A stretch of 8,517 nucleotides of DNA from Alphaproteobacteria bacterium (GTDB lineage Bacteria; Pseudomonadota; Alphaproteobacteria; Rhizobiales; Aestuariivirgaceae), in NCBI GenBank assembly GCA_020441605.1, contig JAGRLX010000096.1, positions 1 through 8,517 of the forward strand. The letters are read 5' to 3'. The notes beneath the pieces are model-generated. The model did not search any database and was not told where the DNA came from. It was given only the letters and a program-made list of their open reading frames with translations. The first letter of the stretch is position 1. The number at the start of each line of letters is the position of its first letter. The translations under genes were made by a program, and so were the position numbers. This document shows, one piece after another, positions 1 through 6,599 of the stretch.

Positions 1-62
1 GCGGGGCCGTCCACACCATCAGTCACAAGGAACAGGTTCTTTGGGGTTGGACTAAGGTTTCA

Positions 63-76
63 GGGTAATAATACCC
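63..76. repeat. Palindrome copy 1, GGGTAATAATACCC
   Basis: Arms GGGTA and TACCC flank a 4-nt centre. The site differs from the copy at 213-226 at a single position (A for T at position 9). Two such near-identical dyads in one leader suggest binding sites of a dimeric regulator of the downstream genes. This copy overlaps the possible stop codon of an upstream reading frame. Confidence 0.6.
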
Positions 77-212
77 GAGAAAGATCAGTGTGTAGAATAT
101 TCAATCGTGCTTTTTCCTCAACAAACGAAAAAACAGATTGCCTTTTCACTCGAGAATCAGCTGATATGTAAATCACCACCACGGAACTAAAACATCTATC
201 GGAAGGGATCTG

Positions 213-226
213 GGGTAATATTACCC
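213..226. repeat. Palindrome copy 2, GGGTAATATTACCC (perfect 14-bp)
   Basis: This is a perfect 14-bp self-complementary sequence, 150 bp start-to-start from the copy at 63-76 and 58 bp before the methylase start codon. The position fits an operator for the methylase-DUF5681-terminase transcript. The binding protein is not identifiable from this window. ParB-domain autoregulation by the product of the next gene is a conceivable but unsupported alternative. Confidence 0.65.
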
Positions 227-284
227 TACGTCCTGCAGTGCAAGCCTCGGTCAGACTTGGCCGAACAACAATCGTGGTGGTTAG

Positions 285-1760
285 ATGAATCAACCAATTC
301 GAACGCGCTCTGAAGTCATTGATCGCATCATTCCAGCCCTGCAGCATGTTGAGGTGCACCGCAGGCATATTGATGATCTCAAGCCCAATCCGCGCAATGC
401 CCGAACGCATTCGCGCAAGCAGATCCGCAAGATCGCAGACAGCATCAAACGGCTGGGCTTTCTGAACCCGGTTATGATCGATGAGACGGGAACGCTTCTT
501 GCCGGCCATGGCCGGATCGAGGCGGCGAGGTTGCTCGGGCTGCAGCGCGTCCCCTGCATTCAGGTCGAGCACCTGACCGAGGCGCAGAAGCGTGCCTATG
601 TCATCGCCGACAACAAGCTTGCACAACTCGCCGATTGGGACCGCGACCGCCTCGCGGTCGAATTGATCGAGCTTGGGTCTCTCGACATCGAGATCGAGGC
701 GACCGGGTTCGAGGTCGGCGAGATCGACATTCTCATCGGCGAGCATCACGACAAACAGGAAGATCCCGATGACGGGTTTGAGGATCTGCCAGCCCTCGAC
801 CGCGATAGTGCGGCCATCACACGACCCGGCGATCTGTGGATCCTGGGTGCGCACAGGCTGCTCTGTGGCAGCGCGCTGGAAGCAGAGGCGTATCAGCGCC
901 TGTTCGAAGGTGAGCTCGCCGATGCGGTGTTCACCGACCCGCCCTACAACGTGCCGATTGCAGGACATGTCCAGGCCCGCCGGAATGGCACTCATCCCGA
1001 CTTCGTCCAGGCCTCTGGAGAAATGAGTTCCGAGGCGTTCACGGGGTTCCTGTCGGACGCGTCTGGATTGGCCGTGGCCGCTTCGAGGTCTGGAGCGGTG
1101 CATTTCTGCTGCATGGACTGGCGCCATGTCAGCGAGGCGATCGCCGCGGGACGCCAGCACTACGACGCGCTTCTCAACATCTGCGTCTGGGACAAGGGCA
1201 CTGGTGGCATGGGGTCGCTCTACCGCAGCCAGCATGAACTGGTTCTGGTCTGGCGCGTGCCGGGCGCCTCGCACTGCAACAACGTCGAACTGGGGCGGCA
1301 CGGCCGCAACAGGACCAATGTCTGGCGCTACAAGGGGCTCGCCGGCTTCGGCAAGGACCGCGACGCGTTGCTGGCGCAGCATCCGACCATAAAGCCGGTG
1401 ACGATGGTCATCGATGCGCTGAGGGACGTCACCGCGGTCGGGGACAGGGTTCTCGATCAATTCGTGGGTTCGGGCACCACGCTGCTGGCTGCGGAAGCCT
1501 GCGGCCGGGTCGGTCATGGCATCGAGATCGATCCGCACTATTGCGATGTGGCGATCCATCGCTGGCAGCAGCGAACCGGGCGCAAGGCCGTGCTGGCCAG
1601 CACCGGCGAACCCTTCGACATCGTCAGCGAGTTGCGCTCCGGCCCATCGGGCAGCGCCTCGGGCGAACACCACGGCAGGTGCTCGCCCGCGAGCGACTTG
1701 CCCGCGAGCGGCTTGCTCGCGAGTGACCTGCTCGGCAGTGAGGATTGCTCCGATGCGTGA
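285..1760 (+). CDS. ParB-like domain / DNA (N6-adenine or N4-cytosine) methyltransferase fusion
   Basis: The 491-aa product should transfer a methyl group from S-adenosylmethionine to an exocyclic amino group of DNA. Residues about 22-115 form a ParB/Srx-like domain (KPNPRNARTHS at 33-43, GHGRIEA at 74-80). A methylase domain of the N6_N4_Mtase family follows, with catalytic DPPY at 218-221 and the SAM-binding FVGSG at 393-397, then GIEIDPHY. The order catalytic motif first, SAM motif last, is that of beta-class methylases. The target sequence cannot be read from the protein. This fusion is a frequent alphaproteobacterial prophage protein and is usually followed, as here, by DUF5681 and a terminase gene. 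No restriction gene is nearby, so it is probably an orphan phage methylase protecting or marking DNA. The last 25 residues are a low-complexity L-P/L-A-S-D/G repeat. The start has only a weak GGTGG ribosome site, but it leaves a normal N-terminus. The stop overlaps the next gene by 8 bp. Confidence 0.9.
   Translation: MNQPIRTRSEVIDRIIPALQHVEVHRRHIDDLKPNPRNARTHSRKQIRKIADSIKRLGFLNPVMIDETGTLLAGHGRIEAARLLGLQRVPCIQVEHLTEAQKRAYVIADNKLAQLADWDRDRLAVELIELGSLDIEIEATGFEVGEIDILIGEHHDKQEDPDDGFEDLPALDRDSAAITRPGDLWILGAHRLLCGSALEAEAYQRLFEGELADAVFTDPPYNVPIAGHVQARRNGTHPDFVQASGEMSSEAFTGFLSDASGLAVAASRSGAVHFCCMDWRHVSEAIAAGRQHYDALLNICVWDKGTGGMGSLYRSQHELVLVWRVPGASHCNNVELGRHGRNRTNVWRYKGLAGFGKDRDALLAQHPTIKPVTMVIDALRDVTAVGDRVLDQFVGSGTTLLAAEACGRVGHGIEIDPHYCDVAIHRWQQRTGRKAVLASTGEPFDIVSELRSGPSGSASGEHHGRCSPASDLPASGLLASDLLGSEDCSDA
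1683..1742 (+). repeat. Four tandem 15-bp repeats in the methylase 3' end
   Basis: The units are 1683-1697, 1698-1712, 1713-1727 and 1728-1742. Each reads approximately YTGCYCGCGAGYGRC and encodes the pentapeptide pattern L-[P/L]-A-S-[D/G/E]. Conservation decays toward the last unit. The unit core is partly self-complementary (CTCGCGAG in unit 3). The array ends 10 bp before the DUF5681 start codon. It may be simple slippage in a dispensable C-terminus or an iteron-like binding site. Phage packaging start sites often lie near the small-terminase gene, which makes the position notable. Confidence 0.8.
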
Positions 1761-2298
1761 TGCGGAAAACGGCAAAGAAGATCCGGACGATGCGAATATG
1801 CCGGGTCGTGATGCGCAACTGCCCGAGGAGCCCTACCAGGTAGGGTATGGCAAGCCGCCCCTGCACAGCCGGTTCAAGCCCGGCCAATCCGGCAACCCGA
1901 AAGGGCGTGGCAAGGGCACGAAGAACTTGAAGACAATTCTGCAGGAGGTCGCGTTCGATAGGAAGATCAAGGTGACCCGCGACGGCAAGTCCATGTCGAT
2001 GACGCCCCTTGAGGTAACCATCGAACAGATGCTTGCCAAGGCGATGAAGGGCGACCTGAAGGCAGCCGACCGCTTGCTGAGCCTTCTTGCACAGCATGGC
2101 TTGATCACAGATGCGCAGGCAGCTGATGCCCAACTGGAAATGGATGCCATAGAGAGCGAGATCCTCACGCAAGCGATTGACCGCGCTGCGCGGCTTGTCC
2201 CGCCCGCTCCGCCCCCGGACTTGGCCGGGCCCGTTGTCGGCAACGCCTCGTGCGATCCCGACAAGCCAGAACGGGAGGGGCGAACCGGCAATGACTGA
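1753..2298 (+). CDS. DUF5681 domain protein in small-terminase position
   Basis: The 181-aa product has no known catalytic activity. Residues 29-57 carry the DUF5681 signature: VGYGKPPLHSRFKPGQSGNPKG followed by a basic glycine-lysine run. Next come a helical middle (about 60-118) and a charged, proline-rich tail (PPAPPP near 150-155) without recognisable domains. Proteins of this kind recur directly upstream of large terminases in alphaproteobacterial prophages. By position it may be the DNA-recognition or small-terminase component, but this is inference. The frame is open further upstream inside the methylase. ATG 1753 is chosen because the conserved domain lies fully downstream of it and it gives the same short overlap (8 bp) as the next junction. 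Both neighbours overlap it, which implies one transcript and translational coupling. Confidence 0.8.
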   Translation: MRDAENGKEDPDDANMPGRDAQLPEEPYQVGYGKPPLHSRFKPGQSGNPKGRGKGTKNLKTILQEVAFDRKIKVTRDGKSMSMTPLEVTIEQMLAKAMKGDLKAADRLLSLLAQHGLITDAQAADAQLEMDAIESEILTQAIDRAARLVPPAPPPDLAGPVVGNASCDPDKPEREGRTGND

Positions 2299-3736
2299 CA
2301 CCCGATCCGGCTCCGCAGATCTGAACCTCGATGAATTGCTGCCGCCCGAACATCGCAGGCCGGCACTCCTGGCGGCTGCCCGCCTGGACTTGGTGACCTT
2401 TGTTCAACTGGCTCAACTGACGCTCAAGCCAGGCGATCCGATACAGCCCACCTGGCACGTCGACGCGATCGCTCATCATCTCGAGCAGGTCAGGTTGGGC
2501 GCCAGCAAGCGCCTGCTGATCACGCTGCCACCACGATCGCTCAAGTCGACGATCGCGTCCCTTGCCTGGCCAGCATTCCTGCTCGGCCATGATCCGCGGC
2601 TACGCATCCTTGCCATCAGCTATGGCCAGCCTCTCGCCAGCGAGTTCCATCGCGATTTCCGGGTCCTGGTCAGTTCACCAAGGTATCGCCAGATCTTCCC
2701 GAAAACGCGCTTCACCCGCCTGACCGAAGACGATGCACGCACCGACAAGGGCGGCTTCCGGCAGGCGGTCGCCATGGGCGGTTCGCTCACCGGCCGCGGG
2801 GCCGACCTCATCATCGTCGATGATCCGCTCAAGGCCGACGATGCGCTGTCGGACAAGCGGCGAGCGGCCGCCAACGAGTGGTACAGGAGCACGCTCCTGA
2901 CGCGGCTCGACAACAAGCAGCAGGGCGCGATCGTCGTCGTGATGCAGCGGTTGCACATGGACGACCTCGCCGGGCAGCTCCTTCGTTCCGGCGACTGGGA
3001 ACATCTCAGTCTGCCGGCGATCGCGGAACGCGACGAGGACATCGCGATTGGCCCAGGCCGGTATCACCACAGCAAGGTGGGTGATGTCCTCAATGAATCC
3101 CGGGAACCCAGGGTAACGCTGGATCGGCTGCGTACCGACATGGGTACGTACGCGTTCTCGGCTCAGTACCAGCAAGCACCGATCCCGGTCGAGGGCGAAC
3201 TGCTGAAGTGGAGCTGGTTCACGCAGGTTCCGGCGGAGGGCGCGCAAAATCGCGGCCTGGTCATCCAGAGCTGGGACGTGGCGTTCACCGATGGCATGAA
3301 TGCAGACTGGACGGTGGGCATCACCGCGGTAAAGGTCGGGCGGACCTACCATGTCATCGACATCTTCCGCGCCCGGCTCAGCTATCCCGACCTCAAACCC
3401 AGGGTCATTCAGCTTGCGCGCCGCTTCGGTTGTCGATCACCGATCATCGAGGACGCAGGCATTGGCACCGCGCTCATCCAGGATCTCCGCCGCGGCGGCC
3501 TCAGTGTGCTCGCATACAAGCCAAGGGGCGACAAGGTCACGCGTGCCGCGCAGGCAAGCGGTCTGTTCAGCCAGGGTCTCGTCACCATGCCGGCCAACCA
3601 TCCCGAACTGCGTGCCGTCGAGGAGGAGATCAAGACCTTCCCGAATGGTGCCCATGACGACATCGTGGATGCCCTCGTCCAGATGGTCGATTGGGATCAC
3701 AGATCAACAGCGACGATCAGGGATTTCGTGGCGTGA
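2291..3736 (+). CDS. Phage terminase large subunit (ATPase-nuclease)
   Basis: The 481-aa DNA-packaging motor would cut concatemeric phage DNA and pump it into the prohead. The N-terminal ATPase domain has a Walker A-like PPRSLKS at 80-86, a hydrophobic Walker B LIIVDD at 173-178 and a following VVMQRLHMDD segment (217-225) where the coupling motif is expected. The C-terminal RNase H-like nuclease domain has acidic residues in SWDVAF (D329), IEDAG (E387, D388) and HDDIVDA (D456, D457). All expected catalytic acids are present and the length is normal, so the gene looks intact. ATG 2291 is preferred over an upstream in-frame ATG at 2177, because the extra 38 residues are the low-quality shadow of DUF5681. 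Its start overlaps the DUF5681 stop by 8 bp. No portal or capsid gene follows, so the cassette is either a truncated prophage or part of a remnant. Confidence 0.93.
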   Translation: MTDTRSGSADLNLDELLPPEHRRPALLAAARLDLVTFVQLAQLTLKPGDPIQPTWHVDAIAHHLEQVRLGASKRLLITLPPRSLKSTIASLAWPAFLLGHDPRLRILAISYGQPLASEFHRDFRVLVSSPRYRQIFPKTRFTRLTEDDARTDKGGFRQAVAMGGSLTGRGADLIIVDDPLKADDALSDKRRAAANEWYRSTLLTRLDNKQQGAIVVVMQRLHMDDLAGQLLRSGDWEHLSLPAIAERDEDIAIGPGRYHHSKVGDVLNESREPRVTLDRLRTDMGTYAFSAQYQQAPIPVEGELLKWSWFTQVPAEGAQNRGLVIQSWDVAFTDGMNADWTVGITAVKVGRTYHVIDIFRARLSYPDLKPRVIQLARRFGCRSPIIEDAGIGTALIQDLRRGGLSVLAYKPRGDKVTRAAQASGLFSQGLVTMPANHPELRAVEEEIKTFPNGAHDDIVDALVQMVDWDHRSTATIRDFVA

Positions 3737-3914
3737 TGAGCGGATCTGCGCAAGAAGTCTGGAAGGATTGGCAATCCGCAACATCCCGCCCGCCGAAGCG
3801 GAAGCGAACTACTACGCGGCCCTTGAGGCCATCAGAATGGCCGCGCAGGACTCAAGCAATCCGGCCTCCGGCAAACCCAGTGCGGTTCAAGATAGTATAT
3901 TAACGGCGTGTTAA
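3736..3914 (+). pseudogene. Short phage-like remnant after the terminase, frame ambiguous
   Basis: An ATG at 3736 overlaps the terminase stop (TGATG) and opens a 55-codon frame to 3903. Its first residues (MSGSAQEVWKDWQSAT) look plausible, but the later part is proline/arginine-rich and unlikely. From about 3780 the third frame reads better: IPPAEAEANYYAALEAIRMA with high third-position GC, to a TAA at 3912-3914. This suggests a small gene that starts by translational coupling and has suffered a frameshift, or a truncated gene. Sequence composition collapses to AT-rich at its end, so the phage segment probably stops here. No family is recognised. Confidence 0.35.
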
Positions 3915-3915
3915 T
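3899..3915. repeat. Inverted repeat ATTAAC-GGCGT-GTTAAT
   Basis: Perfect 6-bp arms are separated by 5 nt, at the exact point where GC-rich phage sequence gives way to the AT-rich block. The repeat lies 11 nt before a TATAAT hexamer, so it would sit around the -35 region of that candidate promoter, a usual place for an operator. It could instead mark a recombination junction. Confidence 0.4.
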
Positions 3916-3925
3916 TCAAAAAATG

Positions 3926-3931
3926 TATAAT
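3926..3931 (+). promoter_or_regulatory. Candidate -10 box TATAAT for the SUOX-fold/GGDEF-EAL operon
   Basis: A perfect TATAAT lies 58 bp upstream of the exported-protein start codon. The best -35 match is TTAACG at 3900-3905, with a long 20-bp spacer. The AT-rich context makes chance matches likely, so this is only a candidate. Confidence 0.3.
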
Positions 3932-3989
3932 GAAAACAGATGTAGATTTAGTGGGTTAATTCTCGAAAAAATTTTTGGAGATTCATCTT

Positions 3990-4511
3990 ATGAAACACTT
4001 ATCAAAATTGTCTATATTATTCATATCATTTATTGGATTCATATTTGCGGGAAGCGTATTGATAAGGGCCGAAAATTTTGGATCAATAAATAATAAAATT
4101 GGACTTACAATAAATTTGTTAAATGAAAATTCAGATATTATAGAAAAATTAGAGTTGACAAATGAAATAATTCATCAGTTCAAGATCCATACAATAACTT
4201 CATCAAACCCATTCTTAAAAGGTATTCATAAGTTTGATGGGATTCTTCTTTCGGATATATTGGATTATGTATCGGCAAGCGGAGATACCATTGTAGCTTA
4301 CGCCTTAGATGAATACACAGTAGATATTCCAGCCGAGGATGTGCGCAATTATCCGGTCTTGGTCGCGACAACAATGGACGGAAAGCTCTTGGACGTACGC
4401 GACAAGGGGCCTTTTTGGATTATCTATCCCGTCGATCAGTACGACGAACTTCGTTCCGAGGAATACAGCTCGCGCTCGATCTGGCAATTGCGGCAACTGA
4501 CGGTCAAATGA
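3990..4511 (+). CDS. Exported SUOX-fold (oxidoreductase molybdopterin-binding-like) protein
   Basis: The 173-aa product is probably periplasmic. Residues 1-27 form a signal peptide or N-terminal anchor (two lysines, then a hydrophobic run from about 9 to 25). Residues about 60-173 resemble the small stand-alone proteins related to the oxidoreductase molybdopterin-binding domain: FDGILLSDIL (82-91), YALDEYTVDIP (105-114), YPVLVATTMDG (121-131), RDKGPFWIIYP (137-147) and a final SRSIWQLRQL. There is no cysteine anywhere, so the usual molybdenum-ligating Cys of sulfite-oxidase-type enzymes is absent. A ligand-sensing or structural role is therefore more likely than catalysis. ATG 3990 is chosen because GGAG lies 9 nt upstream (3977-3980) and a good signal peptide follows. 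It overlaps the GGDEF-EAL gene by 4 bp (ATGA), which implies functional coupling. The first half is about 27% GC and the second about 48%, with the switch near residue 91. Confidence 0.75.
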   Translation: MKHLSKLSILFISFIGFIFAGSVLIRAENFGSINNKIGLTINLLNENSDIIEKLELTNEIIHQFKIHTITSSNPFLKGIHKFDGILLSDILDYVSASGDTIVAYALDEYTVDIPAEDVRNYPVLVATTMDGKLLDVRDKGPFWIIYPVDQYDELRSEEYSSRSIWQLRQLTVK

Positions 4512-6532
4512 AGCGTGCAAAACCCACCAATTTGCTTGCGCGAGCATTCGGTGTATCCGCGGTCGCATTCCTGATACTCGTCGGGATCGCAGTATATTTT
4601 CTATCTGAAAACGAAAGGGCGCTGACCCAGGAAACTTATGATGAATCTGGTATCGCATCAATGCAGATCCGAATTCATTACGAAAGTCTGCTCCGCGCGA
4701 TTGCCGTTAACGAGTCCAACCCGACAGATAAGTCAATATCTGATGTCCCCCTACAGTACGGCATATTGGCGGCGCGCGTTATCGGATTGCGCGACCGCCC
4801 GGGTTACGAAAATCTGATCGACAGCGAATTGCTTTCGATACAGAAGGAAATCTCCGGCGCTTTGCAAAATGAAGAGGCGGTAATCGATGCCATCGTAAAA
4901 GGCGATCTCGCGCTGATAGCACCGCTCTTTGAACGTTTAGAGCAGTTACGCCCCCAGATTGCTCGCTTGGCGCATAGACCGGTCCAGATTGCCTCAGAGC
5001 TCCGATCGAAAGCCCGCGCAAACCTATCGCGCATAGCAAAATGGCTGACGATTGTGATCTGTATGCTCATCATCTCCGGTACTGGCTTCGCGGCCATCAT
5101 CTGGCGTCAGATGCGGGAAGTCACCATGAGGCAGTCACTCGTCGAAAAGAGCCGGGACAAGTTGCGGAAGGCCAAGCGGAAGTTGGAGGAAATCGCCTAT
5201 TATGATGGTCTCACGGGGCTCGGTAACCGGGCCAGTTGCCAAAAAGAACTTGTTGACCGGCTTGGCGTACCCGGTCACAGAGATCCGATAGCCTTCATCC
5301 AAATCGACCTAGATAAATTCAAACGCGTAAACGACACCCTCGGTCATGCAGCAGGCGACAAGTTGCTAAGTGTCCTCGGAGACCGGTTGCGTTGCTTTTC
5401 CGATTCCCTCGGTGGCCTAACCGTCTATCGCTGGGGCGGTGATGAATTTGTGGCGATACTGGATCGAACCAACGATACGGATATCGCGCTGGTCTGCCAC
5501 GAACTGACCGACATAATCTCCGTCCCGTTCGAATGGGGGCACACCGTGATACGCCCTGCTGTTAGTTTTGGCGTTTCTCTCTGCCCTGAAGACACTAGGG
5601 ATATCGAGGAGCTTGTGGTCTATGCGGACTTGGCACTCTATGAGGCCAAGAAAATGGGGCGTGGCAATTTTCAGTTCTTTACAGCAGAGCTGAAGCATAG
5701 AATCGACAAGGAAGCAGATGTAGAAGAAGAACTGCGCAATGCACTTAAGCGCAGTGAACTGGAACTGCATTTTCAACCGCAAGTCAGCACTCTTACCGGC
5801 AAGGTCACCGGTGTCGAAGCGTTGTTGCGTTGGAACCATCCTCAACGTGGCCTGGTAAGCCCGGGCGAGTTCATCGGTGTTGCCGATAATTCCAAACTGG
5901 CTCCTGCGATTGGCCGCAGAGTATTTGATCTCGCTATGCAGGCGGCCCGAGAGTGGATAGATGAAGGCATTGAATTCGGCAGGCTGGCCGTCAATCTATC
6001 GCCTCAACACTTGCGGCAAGGCTCGCTTGTCGACGATTTCTGCGCTTCAATGCATTGTCACTCAATCCCGCCCTCTGTCCTTTGTGTGGAACTATTGGAA
6101 TCCATTCTTTTGGATGACGCAGACGCAAACGTCTCCCAGACAATGCAGGAACTCCGTAACCGAGGGGTGAATGTAGAACTCGACGACTTCGGCACTGGCT
6201 ATGCGTCCCTTTCGCATCTTTCTACAATGCCCATCAATGGTCTGAAAGTGGACCAATCGTTCATTCGACGGATGCACAATGACCCCAAGCACATGAATAT
6301 CGTGTCAAGCCTAGTCGCAATGGCCAAGCTGATTGGTTTGGATGTCGTGTGCGAGGGAGTCGAAACCCGCGAACACATGGAATCAATTAAGCCGCTCGGA
6401 AATTGTTCAATTCAGGGTTATTATATAGCTAGACCGATGGGATTTGCGGCCATGACCGAATGGCTAGAGCGGTCGCAGACCGAGAACTGTATTGATATCC
6501 CAACGGCAAGGCTAATCAGGAAGAGCGGCTAG
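4508..6532 (+). CDS. Membrane GGDEF-EAL cyclic-di-GMP cyclase/phosphodiesterase
   Basis: The 674-aa inner-membrane signalling protein is predicted to make and/or break cyclic-di-GMP. TM1 is about 13-32, and an all-helical periplasmic sensor of about 145 residues of no recognised family follows. TM2 is about 180-199, with a charged coiled-coil linker (about 200-232). The GGDEF domain has an intact GGDEF at 310-314, but the product-inhibition RxxD motif upstream is missing (L and G occupy the D and R positions). The EAL domain has EALLRW at 437-442, DDFGTG at 559-564, GLKVDQ with K580 and CEGVE at 615-619, so the phosphodiesterase residues appear complete. ATG 4508 is chosen over an in-frame ATG at 4415 inside the previous gene, because it overlaps that gene's stop as ATGA and is followed by a typical K/R-then-hydrophobic N-terminus. 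The exported partner could feed a periplasmic signal into the sensor domain. Confidence 0.92.
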   Translation: MKRAKPTNLLARAFGVSAVAFLILVGIAVYFLSENERALTQETYDESGIASMQIRIHYESLLRAIAVNESNPTDKSISDVPLQYGILAARVIGLRDRPGYENLIDSELLSIQKEISGALQNEEAVIDAIVKGDLALIAPLFERLEQLRPQIARLAHRPVQIASELRSKARANLSRIAKWLTIVICMLIISGTGFAAIIWRQMREVTMRQSLVEKSRDKLRKAKRKLEEIAYYDGLTGLGNRASCQKELVDRLGVPGHRDPIAFIQIDLDKFKRVNDTLGHAAGDKLLSVLGDRLRCFSDSLGGLTVYRWGGDEFVAILDRTNDTDIALVCHELTDIISVPFEWGHTVIRPAVSFGVSLCPEDTRDIEELVVYADLALYEAKKMGRGNFQFFTAELKHRIDKEADVEEELRNALKRSELELHFQPQVSTLTGKVTGVEALLRWNHPQRGLVSPGEFIGVADNSKLAPAIGRRVFDLAMQAAREWIDEGIEFGRLAVNLSPQHLRQGSLVDDFCASMHCHSIPPSVLCVELLESILLDDADANVSQTMQELRNRGVNVELDDFGTGYASLSHLSTMPINGLKVDQSFIRRMHNDPKHMNIVSSLVAMAKLIGLDVVCEGVETREHMESIKPLGNCSIQGYYIARPMGFAAMTEWLERSQTENCIDIPTARLIRKSG

Positions 6533-6565
6533 TGGGCTATGCTCTGACCCTACTGACGTGAGAGG

Positions 6566-6596
6566 TGAATGTCCTGCTGCCGGTTTTTCGGACACG
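6566..6596. repeat. Candidate terminal inverted repeat (right end) of an IS3-family element
   Basis: The segment begins TGAATGTCC and ends CGGACACG, lying 3 nt beyond the stop codon of the transposase remnant. IS3-family ends commonly start with TG and carry a GGACAC-like inner block, so this fits an element terminus. The partner repeat is not in the window and no target duplication can be shown. Confidence 0.4.
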
Positions 6597-6599
6597 CGG

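Larger units (their letters stand above)
1..284. other. Leader region before the phage cassette, no clear gene
   Basis: No convincing complete gene is visible here. The + strand frame beginning at base 3 reads 21 codons to a TAA at 66-68 (peptide GAVHTISHKEQVLWGWTKVSG is open from the window edge). It could be the C-terminus of an upstream gene, but it is too short to identify. The rest is AT-richer than the genes downstream and contains two related palindromes (63-76 and 213-226). The second lies 58 bp before the methylase start, so this is most likely the control region of the cassette. Confidence 0.5.

Noticed and set aside
60..1775. 571-codon open frame on the - strand opposite the methylase
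   Set aside because: It mirrors the GC-rich methylase gene, has antisense-type composition and no recognisable domain. The + strand product has full catalytic motifs.
2177..2290. Longer N-terminus for the large terminase from ATG 2177
   Set aside because: The added 38 residues are Pro/Arg-rich shadow of DUF5681. ATG 2291 gives a normal terminase N-terminus and a short overlap.
1624..2301. 225-codon - strand frame opposite DUF5681
   Set aside because: The + strand DUF5681 signature and the overlapping gene junctions explain this stretch.
3908..4093. 61-codon + strand frame in the AT-rich block
   Set aside because: It overlaps the exported-protein gene in another frame and lacks a ribosome site and family resemblance. 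AT-rich Ile/Lys/Tyr content is expected by chance.
4415..4507. Longer N-terminus for the GGDEF-EAL protein from ATG 4415
   Set aside because: It lies within the conserved end of the SUOX-fold gene. ATG 4508 forms an ATGA overlap followed by a proper membrane N-terminus.
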